Below are positions 6,950 to 14,481 of a DNA stretch of 15,025 nucleotides, in pieces. Below the pieces are notes generated by a model. That model did not search any database. It was given only the letters and a program-made list of their open reading frames with translations, and was not told where the DNA came from. Source of the stretch: Deltaproteobacteria bacterium (GTDB taxonomy: Bacteria; Desulfobacterota; Desulfobacteria; Desulfobacterales; SURF-7); NCBI GenBank assembly GCA_019307665.1, contig JAFDJC010000096.1, positions 1 through 15,025 of the forward strand, in the 5' to 3' direction. The translations under genes were made by a program, and so were the position numbers. The first letter of the stretch is position 1, and every line of letters starts with the position of its first letter.

Positions 6950-7062
6950 CCCCGAGGCAAGCCTCGGGGTATCAGTTGTCATGCCGGACTTGACCCGGCA
7001 TCCAATTTAGAGTTCTGGATTCCGGCTTTCGCCGGAATGACGCCTCGCGACAAGCCGCGGGG
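6950..7062. repeat. Four-hairpin GC-rich repeat array (REP-like)
   Basis: Four consecutive stem-loops lie in otherwise AT-rich DNA: 6950-6969 (9-bp perfect stem, AA centre), 6981-7001 (7-bp stem ATGCCGG/CCGGCAT), 7019-7038 (8-bp stem, TTTC loop) and 7043-7062 (7-bp stem with one G-T pair). The third is the reverse complement of the core hairpin at 5988-6007 apart from one covaried base pair. The rest of the 6854-7169 gene-free stretch holds only the weak cytochrome promoter; I saw no reading frame of note in it. Confidence 0.75.
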
Positions 7063-7169
7063 AATTAGACCCTAACAAAGATTAAATCATTCAAAAAATG
7101 ACAGCAAAAGTTTTTGTCACAATGAACAGAATTTTGTATTTTTATAATGCGTCCTGGTCAACTTCTTCT

Positions 7170-7613
7170 TCAGCACCTGAAATCTGATAAAAAAATCTCC
7201 GTTAAAGACTCACCTTCCCTGTATCTAAAGTAATCGTTTATAATTCTTGCATGATCAAAGGCCAGAGGCTCGGGAAGATTGTCTTTTGAAAACACTCCGG
7301 TATTTTTTGCGTCATCAGCAGCTTTCGGCACGCCTTCTGCCGAAGCAATGAAAACAGTCGATACGGTATGGAAGCGGTCATCCCTTGTTGGGTCAGAATA
7401 AGAATGGAATTGTTCTTCAAGTTTCACATCAAGGGATATCTCCTCTTTTGCCTCCCTGACAGCCGACTTTTCAAGTGACTCTCCGTAATCGACAAACCCG
7501 CCGGGAAGCGCCCATCCGTATGGAGGATTTTTACGTTCAATTAAAACAATGCCTTCTTTTAACTCAACGATGATATCGACCGTCGGCAAAGGGTTTCTAT
7601 GTTCTTTATTCAT
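7170..7613 (-). CDS. Nudix hydrolase
   Basis: 147 residues from ATG 7613. A longer frame reaches back to 7697 but would lie inside the TPR gene. GGAAGAGGACGA directly upstream gives the ribosome site for 7613, and the ATG overlaps the TPR stop by 8 bases. The Nudix box spans residues 39-61 (GGFVDYGE, then REAKEE), with the metal-binding REx2EE intact; the usual Gly near its end is Ser60. The WALPGGFV lead-in and NPPYG segment resemble ADP-ribose- or nucleotide-pyrophosphatase Nudix enzymes, which cleave a nucleoside diphosphate linked to another group. The substrate is not determinable here. It is the last gene of the leftward operon. Confidence 0.9.
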   Translation of the reverse strand: MNKEHRNPLPTVDIIVELKEGIVLIERKNPPYGWALPGGFVDYGESLEKSAVREAKEEISLDVKLEEQFHSYSDPTRDDRFHTVSTVFIASAEGVPKAADDAKNTGVFSKDNLPEPLAFDHARIINDYFRYREGESLTEIFLSDFRC

Positions 7614-8328
7614 TCGTCCTCTTCCCTGTAGGCTGTTGACAATAGCCTTTCTGTTTTGCAAGTTCATAGTTACGGCAACCGCCCAGTTCGCAGGCACGCT
7701 GAAGATCAGAACAACCCATTACCTTGTCCTGCAACTTCACTATGTATACGAAGCCTCTATTATTGTAAGCATCGGCTTCTTCAGGTCGCAGACGGATAGC
7801 TCTGGTATAGTCCTGAATTGCCCGGCCATAATCCTCTTTTTCACAATAGATATTCCCACGGCTGTTGTAAGCGCTAACATAATCCGGGTTTATATCGATT
7901 GCCTTGCTGTAATCTTTTATGGCATCGTCATACATTTTTTTTTTGCTGTAAGCATATCCGCGACTATTGTAAGCCTTAGCACACTTCAGATTAATAAAGA
8001 GGGCTAAGGTGAACTCGGTAATGGCATCATCTATCATATTTTTATTGATGAAGTCGGTTCCTCTGAAAAAGTGGATGGCTGTATCACTTTTTATTTTTTG
8101 ATCACCAACATCTTTAATAATTGAGAGACAATTTTTTGCAGCTGAAACTAGCTGAGGATTTTTAGCGGCCTTTTCGAATGCCTCTTTCGCCTTTTCAAAC
8201 TTTCCACTGGTGGCATATTCAATGCCTTTATAATAACTATCCTGGGCTGCATTAGGGTCGGAAGATGCAGTAACCGAGATCTGCAATACAATTAAAAGCG
8301 ATAATCCTATTCGTGTTAAAATTTTCAT
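7606..8328 (-). CDS. Exported TPR-repeat protein
   Basis: 240 residues. Residues 1-22 form a signal peptide (hydrophobic ISLLIV-type core ending near TASS), so it acts outside the cytoplasm. TPR units are seen at about 30-63, 82-115, 116-149, 150-183 and 184-217, with canonical AYNSRGYAYSKKKMYDDAI and AIDINPDY signatures. The C-terminus has the CSDLQRACELGGC ending common in this class, with a possible disulfide among Cys206, Cys213 and Cys218. No clear Shine-Dalgarno precedes ATG 8328, which starts 11 bases after the upstream activase stop, so translation may depend on coupling. It probably serves as a protein-interaction scaffold; the partner is unknown. Confidence 0.88.
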   Translation of the reverse strand: MKILTRIGLSLLIVLQISVTASSDPNAAQDSYYKGIEYATSGKFEKAKEAFEKAAKNPQLVSAAKNCLSIIKDVGDQKIKSDTAIHFFRGTDFINKNMIDDAITEFTLALFINLKCAKAYNSRGYAYSKKKMYDDAIKDYSKAIDINPDYVSAYNSRGNIYCEKEDYGRAIQDYTRAIRLRPEEADAYNNRGFVYIVKLQDKVMGCSDLQRACELGGCRNYELAKQKGYCQQPTGKRTNE

Positions 8329-8339
8329 AGTAACTTATT

Positions 8340-9257
8340 TCACACGTCAATCGATGCTTTTTTAAATATACTCTTACATTCATTCAACCCGTCCTGACTC
8401 ATCCATTCCAACATGGTTTTGTCATTGACCGCTGGATTTTCCATTCCTATCTTCAGGTTCTTTTCCTGCCATAGCGGGTGATATGGCATCAGTTCTGCTT
8501 TTTTAACTTTGAGTTCTTTAAGAAAAAATGCAATGGCATTCATGTTTTTCTCTGAATCCGTCATATCGGGTATGACAGGTATTCTCGGCAGAATTTCAAC
8601 GCCGTCTTCAAGGTAAAGTGAATAAAGAGATGTGAGATTTTCAAGAATAACGCTATTATCGACACCGCACAACCGCCGGTGCTTGCTATTATCAAATATT
8701 TTTATATCAAAATAGATCAAGTCAAGATGCGGGTATACAAGATCCATAAATTTTTTCAGGTTAAACTGCCCGCATGTCTCGAGAAGTGTATGAATGCCTT
8801 CAGCCTTACAGGCAATAATGAGCCGGGACAAAAAAGCCATAAACAAAGTTGGCTCTCCCCCTGAAACCGTAACCCCCCCACCTGAGTTATCAAAGAACGG
8901 TTTATCTTTGATCACCTGTGAAACTATTTCATCTACGGTCATTTCACTTCCAACCTTTGAAAGTGCGCCGGAGGGGCAGGCTTCAGTACACTCAAAGCAC
9001 AGACTGCATTTTTCCCTGTCCACAAAAAACCGGTTGGATCTTGAAAGAGCGCCGTCATTGCAGGTTTCAAGGCATGTGTCACATCCGATGCACTCGGAAG
9101 AGTCAAAGGATATTTCATATCCAGGCATCTTGCTTTCAGGGTTATGGCACCATACACATGACAGCGGACAGCCTTTCATAAACACAACCGTCCGTATTCC
9201 AGGCCCGTCATCAAGCGAGTTGCCCTTTATTTCCAACGTCAGAGGTTCTTTGCTCAT
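8340..9257 (-). CDS. Glycyl radical enzyme activase (radical SAM), orphan
   Basis: 305 residues. It has the same architecture as the activase at 4905-5912: DDGPGIR then CxxxCxxC (Cys30, Cys34, Cys37), two ferredoxin-type sets (Cys56-66 and Cys84-94) and SGGEP at 132-136. It lacks the Gly/Pro/Thr insert, keeping the usual direct GQFNLKKFMDLV link. It would generate a glycyl radical on a partner enzyme using S-adenosylmethionine, but no glycyl radical enzyme lies next to it. It sits inside a chaperone-type operon, 26 bases after the TerB-DnaJ gene and 11 before the TPR gene. It might serve an enzyme elsewhere in the genome or back up the other activase. CAGGG about 9 bases before ATG 9257 is a modest ribosome site. 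Confidence 0.92.
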   Translation of the reverse strand: MSKEPLTLEIKGNSLDDGPGIRTVVFMKGCPLSCVWCHNPESKMPGYEISFDSSECIGCDTCLETCNDGALSRSNRFFVDREKCSLCFECTEACPSGALSKVGSEMTVDEIVSQVIKDKPFFDNSGGGVTVSGGEPTLFMAFLSRLIIACKAEGIHTLLETCGQFNLKKFMDLVYPHLDLIYFDIKIFDNSKHRRLCGVDNSVILENLTSLYSLYLEDGVEILPRIPVIPDMTDSEKNMNAIAFFLKELKVKKAELMPYHPLWQEKNLKIGMENPAVNDKTMLEWMSQDGLNECKSIFKKASIDV

Positions 9258-9283
9258 TTATTCATACCCTGTACGCCCAGCTG

Positions 9284-10042
9284 CTATAAACCTCTCTCTT
9301 TTTTAACCGTTTCATACGCTTCCTGAATTTCCCGGAACTTGTCGTTTGCAAATTTCGTAAACTCTTCGGGAAGTCCTTTTGATGCGATGGTATCAGGGTG
9401 ATATTCTCTTACAAGTTTTCTGTACTGCTGCTTTATCTGGTCATCTGAAGCATTCGGGTCAGTTCCAAGAACAGAATAGTACTTATCGCTGTCATCTACA
9501 TATTTTGATTTCAGTTTTTGATAGGCATTCTCGTTGAAATTAAATATTCGAACAGCTTCTTGGATCAACCCTTCTTCACTTTTACTCATCCTTCCGTCTG
9601 CAACAGAAACACGTATGAGTATATCGATCATCATCTCAAGAATCTGGAGTTTGTAAGAAAACAGATTGTAAAACTGCGATGCAAAATTTCCGAACGGTTC
9701 AGGTGACTGGGTTGCTGCCTGGAAAATTTCTCCGGCAACCCGCCTGCTTTCATGATCGAGGTTAAGGTCATGAACCATAAACTGCTCAATTGACTTTATT
9801 TCTTCATCAGATATTCGGCCGTCTGATTTTGCAAGTTTTGCCAGCATTGAAAACGTCGCCACAAAAAAAGTAAGCTGTTCCTCTTCGCCTTCGGAAAGAG
9901 GCATTCTCCCGCCTGGAGATGACAGATACTCCTGTTCATTTTTATCAAATGCATGCCCGAATGTTGCCCCGGCTACGGCCCCAAGAGGTCCTCCCAGTGC
10001 AAATCCGATTGTTCCGCCTACTACTTTACCAAGCCATCCCAT
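9284..10042 (-). CDS. TerB-like plus DnaJ domain protein (DjlA-like co-chaperone)
   Basis: 252 residues; GAGGAAAGA precedes ATG 10042. Residues 6-31 are a glycine-zipper hydrophobic segment (GGTIGFALGGPLGAVAG) that probably inserts in the membrane. Residues about 55-175 form a TerB-like helical domain with two acidic metal-type loops, KSDGRISDEE (72-81) and ADGRMSKSEE (148-157). Residues 187-250 are a J domain with HPD at 215-217, the motif that stimulates DnaK ATPase. This is the domain order of E. coli DjlA (membrane anchor, TerB, J), so a membrane-tethered co-chaperone is likely. The client is unknown. The J domain's neighbourhood with an activase and a TPR protein hints at assembly or quality control of some complex, which is inference. 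Confidence 0.9.
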   Translation of the reverse strand: MGWLGKVVGGTIGFALGGPLGAVAGATFGHAFDKNEQEYLSSPGGRMPLSEGEEEQLTFFVATFSMLAKLAKSDGRISDEEIKSIEQFMVHDLNLDHESRRVAGEIFQAATQSPEPFGNFASQFYNLFSYKLQILEMMIDILIRVSVADGRMSKSEEGLIQEAVRIFNFNENAYQKLKSKYVDDSDKYYSVLGTDPNASDDQIKQQYRKLVREYHPDTIASKGLPEEFTKFANDKFREIQEAYETVKKERGL

Positions 10043-10066
10043 TCTTTCCTCTTCTTTTTCAAAGGG

Positions 10067-10258
10067 TTACGTCCTTTTCTGACCTTTTTTCTCTTTTACA
10101 CAGAATTTTCCGAAACCGGAGATCATGATGTTATCACCTGATTCAAAAATTCGTTTTATTATTTCCAACAAGTTTTCAACCAGCTCATATGATTCAGTCC
10201 TTAAAAGTTTCAGTTGCTCCTGGATTGATTCAATTATTTGTAATTTTGTTAAAGTCAT
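10067..10258 (-). pseudogene. Truncated and frameshifted HU/IHF-family DNA-binding protein
   Basis: 63 residues from ATG 10258 (GAGGA about 10 bases upstream; an in-frame ATG at 10342 lacks support). MTLTKLQIIESIQ, the LVENLLEIIKRIFESG dimerisation helices and the SGFGKF strand are typical of the IHF-alpha/HU family, which normally has about 90-100 residues. The frame stops after KEKKGQKRT, before the DNA-gripping arm. The family's arm-tip motif GRNP is present in the +1 frame (RKGRNP). It would be read if the A6 tract in the KK codons were A5, after which the frame runs on with a Lys-rich tail and stops at 10021. The rest of the C-terminal half is absent, so a deletion is also needed. The fold without its arm should not bind and bend DNA as usual. 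It leads the five-gene operon. Confidence 0.72.
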
Positions 10259-10313
10259 GTTTTTTGAATCCTCTTTTAGATAGAAGTTTGTGTATATCAA
10301 CAAATTTTGATAA

Positions 10314-10342
10314 AGATTATTTACAGGTTGCAATTTTGTCAA
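10314..10342 (-). promoter_or_regulatory. Candidate promoter for the HU/IHF-TerB-activase-TPR-Nudix operon
   Basis: On the minus strand TTGACA (10342-10337) is a perfect -35. At 17 bp the -10 position reads TAATCT, a weak match. It overlaps, base for base on the other strand, the -35 of the divergent C39-like gene. Confidence 0.35.
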
Positions 10343-10363
10343 GAGATTATGAAATGTTATAAA
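10336..10363 (+). promoter_or_regulatory. Candidate promoter for the C39-like gene
   Basis: TTGTCA (10336-10341), a 16-bp spacer and TATAAA (10358-10363) each match five of six consensus bases. A transcript would begin near 10370, about 68 bases before the chosen ATG at 10438. Confidence 0.45.
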
Positions 10364-10437
10364 ATCAGGTGGAAAAAATAGTAAAAGATGCAGGATTATT
10401 TAGGCGTTTTTGATATTGAATGCGAGGTACTGAAAAA

Positions 10438-11124
10438 ATGACGACATGTATAAAGAGTAACTTTCTGTTGAAAACAGTCATACTGATCGCGGCTTTAATC
10501 GTAATTGTTTGTGTTGACTGCAGTAGCGCCAACAGCAAACCGACAATGGATTCCAGTGTTGTTACTGCTGACCGATCAATGGATACCAATTTTTATCAAC
10601 AAATCAGCCCTACTGGGGATCGATTGAATAAAATAGAATCTCCCGCAAGCATTTCGAATCATAAAATTATCCTTTTTAAAGATGATCGGAGTTGCGGTTC
10701 AGCCGCACTGGCAACTATTTTAAAATATTCCTTTAACGTAGATGTCGATGAAATGAATGTAATTACTGGTATGTTAACTTATGGTGATAGAGAGTCAATA
10801 GTTAAGAGAAGTGCTTTCTCCTTCTATGATATGAAACGCTTTTTGGCATCAATCGGATATACAGGAACGGGGTACAAAATAGATGGTCAGATCTCTTCCG
10901 AGCAATTCAACAACGATGATTTCGATACCATCAGGAATACAACCATCATCCCTATTGAAGTAAGTGGATACTCTCATTTCACCGTCTATCGCGCTTTTGA
11001 TGATCAGTATGTATATCTTGGTTCTCCCCTTTACGGGAATATCTGCGTGACATTCGATGATTTAAGCAAAGTTATTATTAAAAGATCAATTTTTGTAATC
11101 AGCAAGCGTGAATCTGAAAAATTA
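10438..11124 (+). CDS. Membrane-anchored C39-like cysteine peptidase homologue, catalytic Asp absent
   Basis: The longer frame from ATG 10420 lacks a ribosome site. ATG 10438 has GAGG 10 bases upstream and gives 229 residues; the TAG stop occupies 11125-11127. Residues 10-28 are a hydrophobic signal anchor; the CVDC at 25-28 is not a good lipobox because of the Asp at -1. The C39 (double-glycine leader peptidase-like) domain spans about 76-220: SCGSAALATIL with Cys86, a FSFYDMKRFLASIGY helix, and HFTVY with His180. Sixteen residues after His180, where ComA-type enzymes have Asp in an LADP motif, the protein has LGSP (Ser196). The oxyanion Gln normally 5-6 residues before Cys is also replaced (Phe80/Lys81). 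It may be inactive, use another acid, or be a peptide-binding homologue. It is AT-richer than its neighbours and apparently monocistronic. Confidence 0.78.
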
Positions 11125-11343
11125 TAGTTTCCAGCTATTTGCAAATTTTTATCAAAAGCGCCTGAATGAGCTGTTTTTAGTGACTTCAAAGATGTCAGAT
11201 TGTTTGATGAAAACTGACCCCTATTCCCCCATTCATTTTTTATTGACATTTTATTGAATCTGATTTAATTGTTTATTCCAATTTAATTTTTAAATTGAAT
11301 TTATTTTTTCATTATAGAAGCTGTTTCAAAAGAGGTAAGATTT

Positions 11344-12960
11344 ATGGATGTCATTCAAAGTAAAATCGACACGTCTTCTGATCTTTATCAAAAAAATTAC
11401 AATGCCATGGAAACCCTTGTAACAGATCTGAAAAAAGAGTTGAAAAGGGCCATGGAAGAAAGATCTCAAAAATCAAAAGACAGATTGAAAGAGTCAGGAA
11501 AAATCCCTGCTGCAAAAAAACTGGAGCTCCTACTGGACAGAAACAGCCCGTTCCTTGAGATTGCACCTCTTGCAGCAAAAGGATTGTATGATGGAAAAGT
11601 CCACAAGGCAGGGTTAATTACAGGCATTGGTGTGGTGGAAGGAAGAGAAGTGTTTATTTCCATCAACGATGCCACCATTAAAGGTGGAGCCGGATACCCC
11701 ATGAGTGCAAAAAAAGGACTCCGCTGCCAGACTATTTGCATGGAAAACCGCATTCCAACGATAAGCCTTGTAGATTCTGCAGGTGCCTATCTGCCGCTTC
11801 AGTCAGAAATGTTTCCCGACATTGATGGCGGAGGGAAAATCTTTTATAACCAGGCAATGATGTCCAAGATGGGAATTCCTCAAATTGCAGCGGTTATGGG
11901 TCTTTGTACTGCAGGCGGCGCGTACGGAGTGGCTATGTGTGATGAAATTGTACATGTAAAAGGCCATGGTGCAATATTTCTGGGCGGCCCACCTCTTGTA
12001 AAGGCAGCTACAGGCGAAGAGGTAACGGCAGATCAGTTGGGAGGACCGGATGTACATTGCAGGGAATCAGGCCTGTCGGATTACATTGCAGAAGACGATG
12101 TGGACGCTATCCGGATCATTCGAAACATTGTAAAAAACCTTCCCCTCAATGAAAAGAGCCGCTTGTCAATGAAAGCCCCCGAACCCCCGGCATACGACCC
12201 AAAGGAAATTTACGGCATAGCAAACCAGGACCTTTCATTACCGTATGACTGCCGGGAAATCATCGCTCGCATTACGGACGGTAGTGGGTTCCATGAATTC
12301 AAGGCCACTTATGGCGAAACACTTGTTTGCGGATGGGCCTATATTCACGGCTACCCGGTGGGCATACTCGGAAACAACGGTGTGCTGTTTTCCGAAAGCG
12401 CATTAAAAGCAACGCAATTTATTCAACTCACCGACAAACGGGGCATCCCGCTTGTGTTCATTCAAAACATCAGCGGTTTTATTATCGGAAAAGCCTACGA
12501 AAGAGGCGGCATTACAAAAAACGGCCACAAGATGGTCAATGCGGTTTCCACAGCCACGGTACCCAAGTTTACCGTCATTGTCGGCAATTCTGCCGGCGCC
12601 GGCAACTACGCCATGTGCGGCAGAGCTTATTCTCCCAGATTCCTCTGGATGTGGCCAAACGCAAAAATCGGCGTTATGGGAGGTGAACAGGCCGCAGGCG
12701 TCCTTGTGTCGATCACAAACGATCAAAATGAGAGGCTCGGCAAACCGCCACTAACCCCGGATGAAGAAAAAGCAATCTGTGAACCAGTGATCGCTGCTGC
12801 TGAAAAAGAAGGGAATGCATATTACAGCACGGCACACATCTGGGACGACGGCATTATCGATCCTGCAAAAACAAGGGACACGCTCGGTCTCTCCATTTCA
12901 GCAGCTTTAAACGCGCCCATAAGAGATGATGTTCATGGATATGGAATATTCAGAATGTAA
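11344..12960 (+). CDS. Acyl-CoA carboxylase carboxyltransferase (beta) subunit, methylcrotonyl-CoA type
   Basis: 538 residues, the usual beta-subunit length; AGAGG lies about 8 bases before ATG 11344. Carboxybiotin donates CO2 to an acyl-CoA here. Both crotonase-fold lobes are complete: N-lobe oxyanion segment GLCTAGGAYG (186-195), GGPPLVKAATGEE (214-226) and QLGGPDVHC (231-239); C-lobe GNSAGAGNY (414-422) then CGRAYSPRFLWMWP. The GGPPLVKAATGE-GGPDVHC segment and SPRFLWMWPNA are characteristic of methylcrotonyl-/geranyl-CoA carboxylases rather than propionyl- or acetyl-CoA types. That suggests leucine/isovalerate or branched-chain degradation. It is first in an operon with the biotin carboxylase (11-bp gap) and biotin carrier. 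Confidence 0.92.
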   Translation: MDVIQSKIDTSSDLYQKNYNAMETLVTDLKKELKRAMEERSQKSKDRLKESGKIPAAKKLELLLDRNSPFLEIAPLAAKGLYDGKVHKAGLITGIGVVEGREVFISINDATIKGGAGYPMSAKKGLRCQTICMENRIPTISLVDSAGAYLPLQSEMFPDIDGGGKIFYNQAMMSKMGIPQIAAVMGLCTAGGAYGVAMCDEIVHVKGHGAIFLGGPPLVKAATGEEVTADQLGGPDVHCRESGLSDYIAEDDVDAIRIIRNIVKNLPLNEKSRLSMKAPEPPAYDPKEIYGIANQDLSLPYDCREIIARITDGSGFHEFKATYGETLVCGWAYIHGYPVGILGNNGVLFSESALKATQFIQLTDKRGIPLVFIQNISGFIIGKAYERGGITKNGHKMVNAVSTATVPKFTVIVGNSAGAGNYAMCGRAYSPRFLWMWPNAKIGVMGGEQAAGVLVSITNDQNERLGKPPLTPDEEKAICEPVIAAAEKEGNAYYSTAHIWDDGIIDPAKTRDTLGLSISAALNAPIRDDVHGYGIFRM

Positions 12961-12971
12961 GGACAATTTAA

Positions 12972-14456
12972 ATGTTTAATAAAATACTTATAGCAAACAG
13001 AGGTGAAATTGCCGTCAGGGTAATGAATACCTGCAAAGAAATGAATATTTCGACTGTAGCCATATACTCGGATGCAGACGTGGATGCACGCCACAGATTA
13101 ACCGCCGATGAATCCTTTTACATCGGAAAATCGGAACCATCCGACAGTTACCTGAATATTGACAAAATCATTGATGCCGCAAAAAAGACCGGATCAGAAG
13201 CGATTCATCCCGGATACGGCTTTCTTGCTGAAAATGCAGCCTTTGCCCTGGAATGTGAAAACCAGGGCATCACTTTTATAGGTCCGCCTTCTGATGTCAT
13301 CAGCAATCTTGGGGATAAGACAAAGGCAAGAAGAATTATGGAGAAGAGCAATGTGCCCGTGATACCCGGTATGACGTATGCTGCCGAAGATATGGACACC
13401 ATGGCTAATGAAGGCGACAACATAGGCTGGCCGGTTATGATAAAGGCGGCAGCAGGTGGCGGTGGTAAAGGTATGCGAATTGTAAACTCGAAGCAGGAGA
13501 TGGCCGACGCCTGTGCGGCTGCATCGCGGGAAGCGGAAAGCGCCTTTGGCGATAATTCCATTTATCTTGAAAAGTTCATATCGCGTGCCCGGCATATTGA
13601 ATTTCAAATTCTTGCAGACAACTTTGGAAATACAATTCACCTTTTTGAAAGAGAATGCTCCATTCAAAGACGCCACCAGAAAATAATCGAAGAGACGCCA
13701 TCCACATCCCTCTCACCGGACTTAAGGGAAAGGATGGGAAAAGCTGCTGTGCTGGCGGCAAAAGCCTCGGGGTACGTGAATGCAGGAACCGTAGAATTTC
13801 TCCTTGAACCTGATGGCAACTTTTATTTCCTCGAGGTTAATACGAGGCTCCAGGTTGAACATCCAGTAACAGAAATGATTACTGCCATCGATCTTGTAAA
13901 AAAACAGATCGAGATTGCCGCAGGCAAAAAGCTTACTATTGCACAGAATGATATTTCAGCAAAAGGCCACGCCATTGAATGCCGGATATACGGAGAAGAT
14001 CCCGAAAAATCATTCTTCCCCTCTTCCGGCAAAATTATATTTATGAAAGAACCCTCAGGGCCGGGAATCCGCTGCGACAGCGGCATTCACTCTGGTTTCA
14101 CCGTACCTGTTGATTACGATCCGATTCTTTCAAAACTGATCGTACATTCACAAACAAGAAATGAAGCCATAAACCGAATGATCAAAGCGCTTTCGGAGTA
14201 TGCGGTCCTTGGTGTTAAAACCAATATCCATTTTCTTATGGATATACTCAAATCAGATGATTTCAATGCCGGTAAAACATATACGGATTTTATCGAGTCC
14301 AATTTTTCAGACTGGGAGCCCGGCTATCATGACGCGGACATAGCCTGCATTGCTTTTATTGCAGATGATCTTTCACCAAAAACTAAAATATCCGGTTCCG
14401 CAGAAGAACAATTTCCTGAACCATGGAAAGCGCTCAGCAACTGGCGCATAGCCTGA
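12972..14456 (+). CDS. Biotin carboxylase subunit of acyl-CoA carboxylase
   Basis: 494 residues; AAGGA precedes ATG 12972. The enzyme uses ATP and bicarbonate to carboxylate biotin. Signatures are N-terminal KILIANRGEIAVRV, HPGYGFLAEN (79-88), the ATP-grasp glycine loop GGGGKG (162-167), ERECSIQRRHQK (226-237) and the catalytic EVNTRLQVEH (288-297). It is longer than stand-alone AccC (about 450). The final segment EPWKALSNWRIA matches the linker that in methylcrotonyl- and propionyl-CoA carboxylase alpha subunits leads into the BT and biotin-carrier domains. Here the protein stops there, and those domains are encoded by the next gene, 22 bases on. Confidence 0.93.
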   Translation: MFNKILIANRGEIAVRVMNTCKEMNISTVAIYSDADVDARHRLTADESFYIGKSEPSDSYLNIDKIIDAAKKTGSEAIHPGYGFLAENAAFALECENQGITFIGPPSDVISNLGDKTKARRIMEKSNVPVIPGMTYAAEDMDTMANEGDNIGWPVMIKAAAGGGGKGMRIVNSKQEMADACAAASREAESAFGDNSIYLEKFISRARHIEFQILADNFGNTIHLFERECSIQRRHQKIIEETPSTSLSPDLRERMGKAAVLAAKASGYVNAGTVEFLLEPDGNFYFLEVNTRLQVEHPVTEMITAIDLVKKQIEIAAGKKLTIAQNDISAKGHAIECRIYGEDPEKSFFPSSGKIIFMKEPSGPGIRCDSGIHSGFTVPVDYDPILSKLIVHSQTRNEAINRMIKALSEYAVLGVKTNIHFLMDILKSDDFNAGKTYTDFIESNFSDWEPGYHDADIACIAFIADDLSPKTKISGSAEEQFPEPWKALSNWRIA

Positions 14457-14465
14457 CATCCTGAA

Positions 14466-14481
14466 AAGGAGGATAAAATTG
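14466..14481 (+). promoter_or_regulatory. Strong Shine-Dalgarno with TTG start
   Basis: AAGGAGG (14466-14472) is followed after 6 bases by TTG 14479-14481. No ATG or GTG in this frame lies nearby, so the rare TTG is the start of the carrier protein. Confidence 0.75.

Noticed and set aside
7614..7697. Longer N-terminus of the Nudix hydrolase
   Set aside because: It would read through the TPR gene's conserved C-terminus in another frame. The overlap start at 7613 has a ribosome site.
10079..10096. dnaX-like programmed -1 frameshift at the A6 tract of the HU/IHF gene
   Set aside because: The GRNP motif lies in the +1 frame, not the -1 frame. The zero frame does not give the A-AAA-AAG register and no convincing stimulator was seen.
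11130..11176. Terminator after the C39-like gene (CAGCT/AGCTG followed by T-run)
   Set aside because: Only a 5-bp stem with a long loop, so not a credible intrinsic terminator.
11243..11271. Promoter for the carboxylase operon (TTGACA at 11243-11248)
   Set aside because: The -35 is perfect, but no -10 with an acceptable match lies at 16-18 bp in this AT-rich gap. Not strong enough to annotate.
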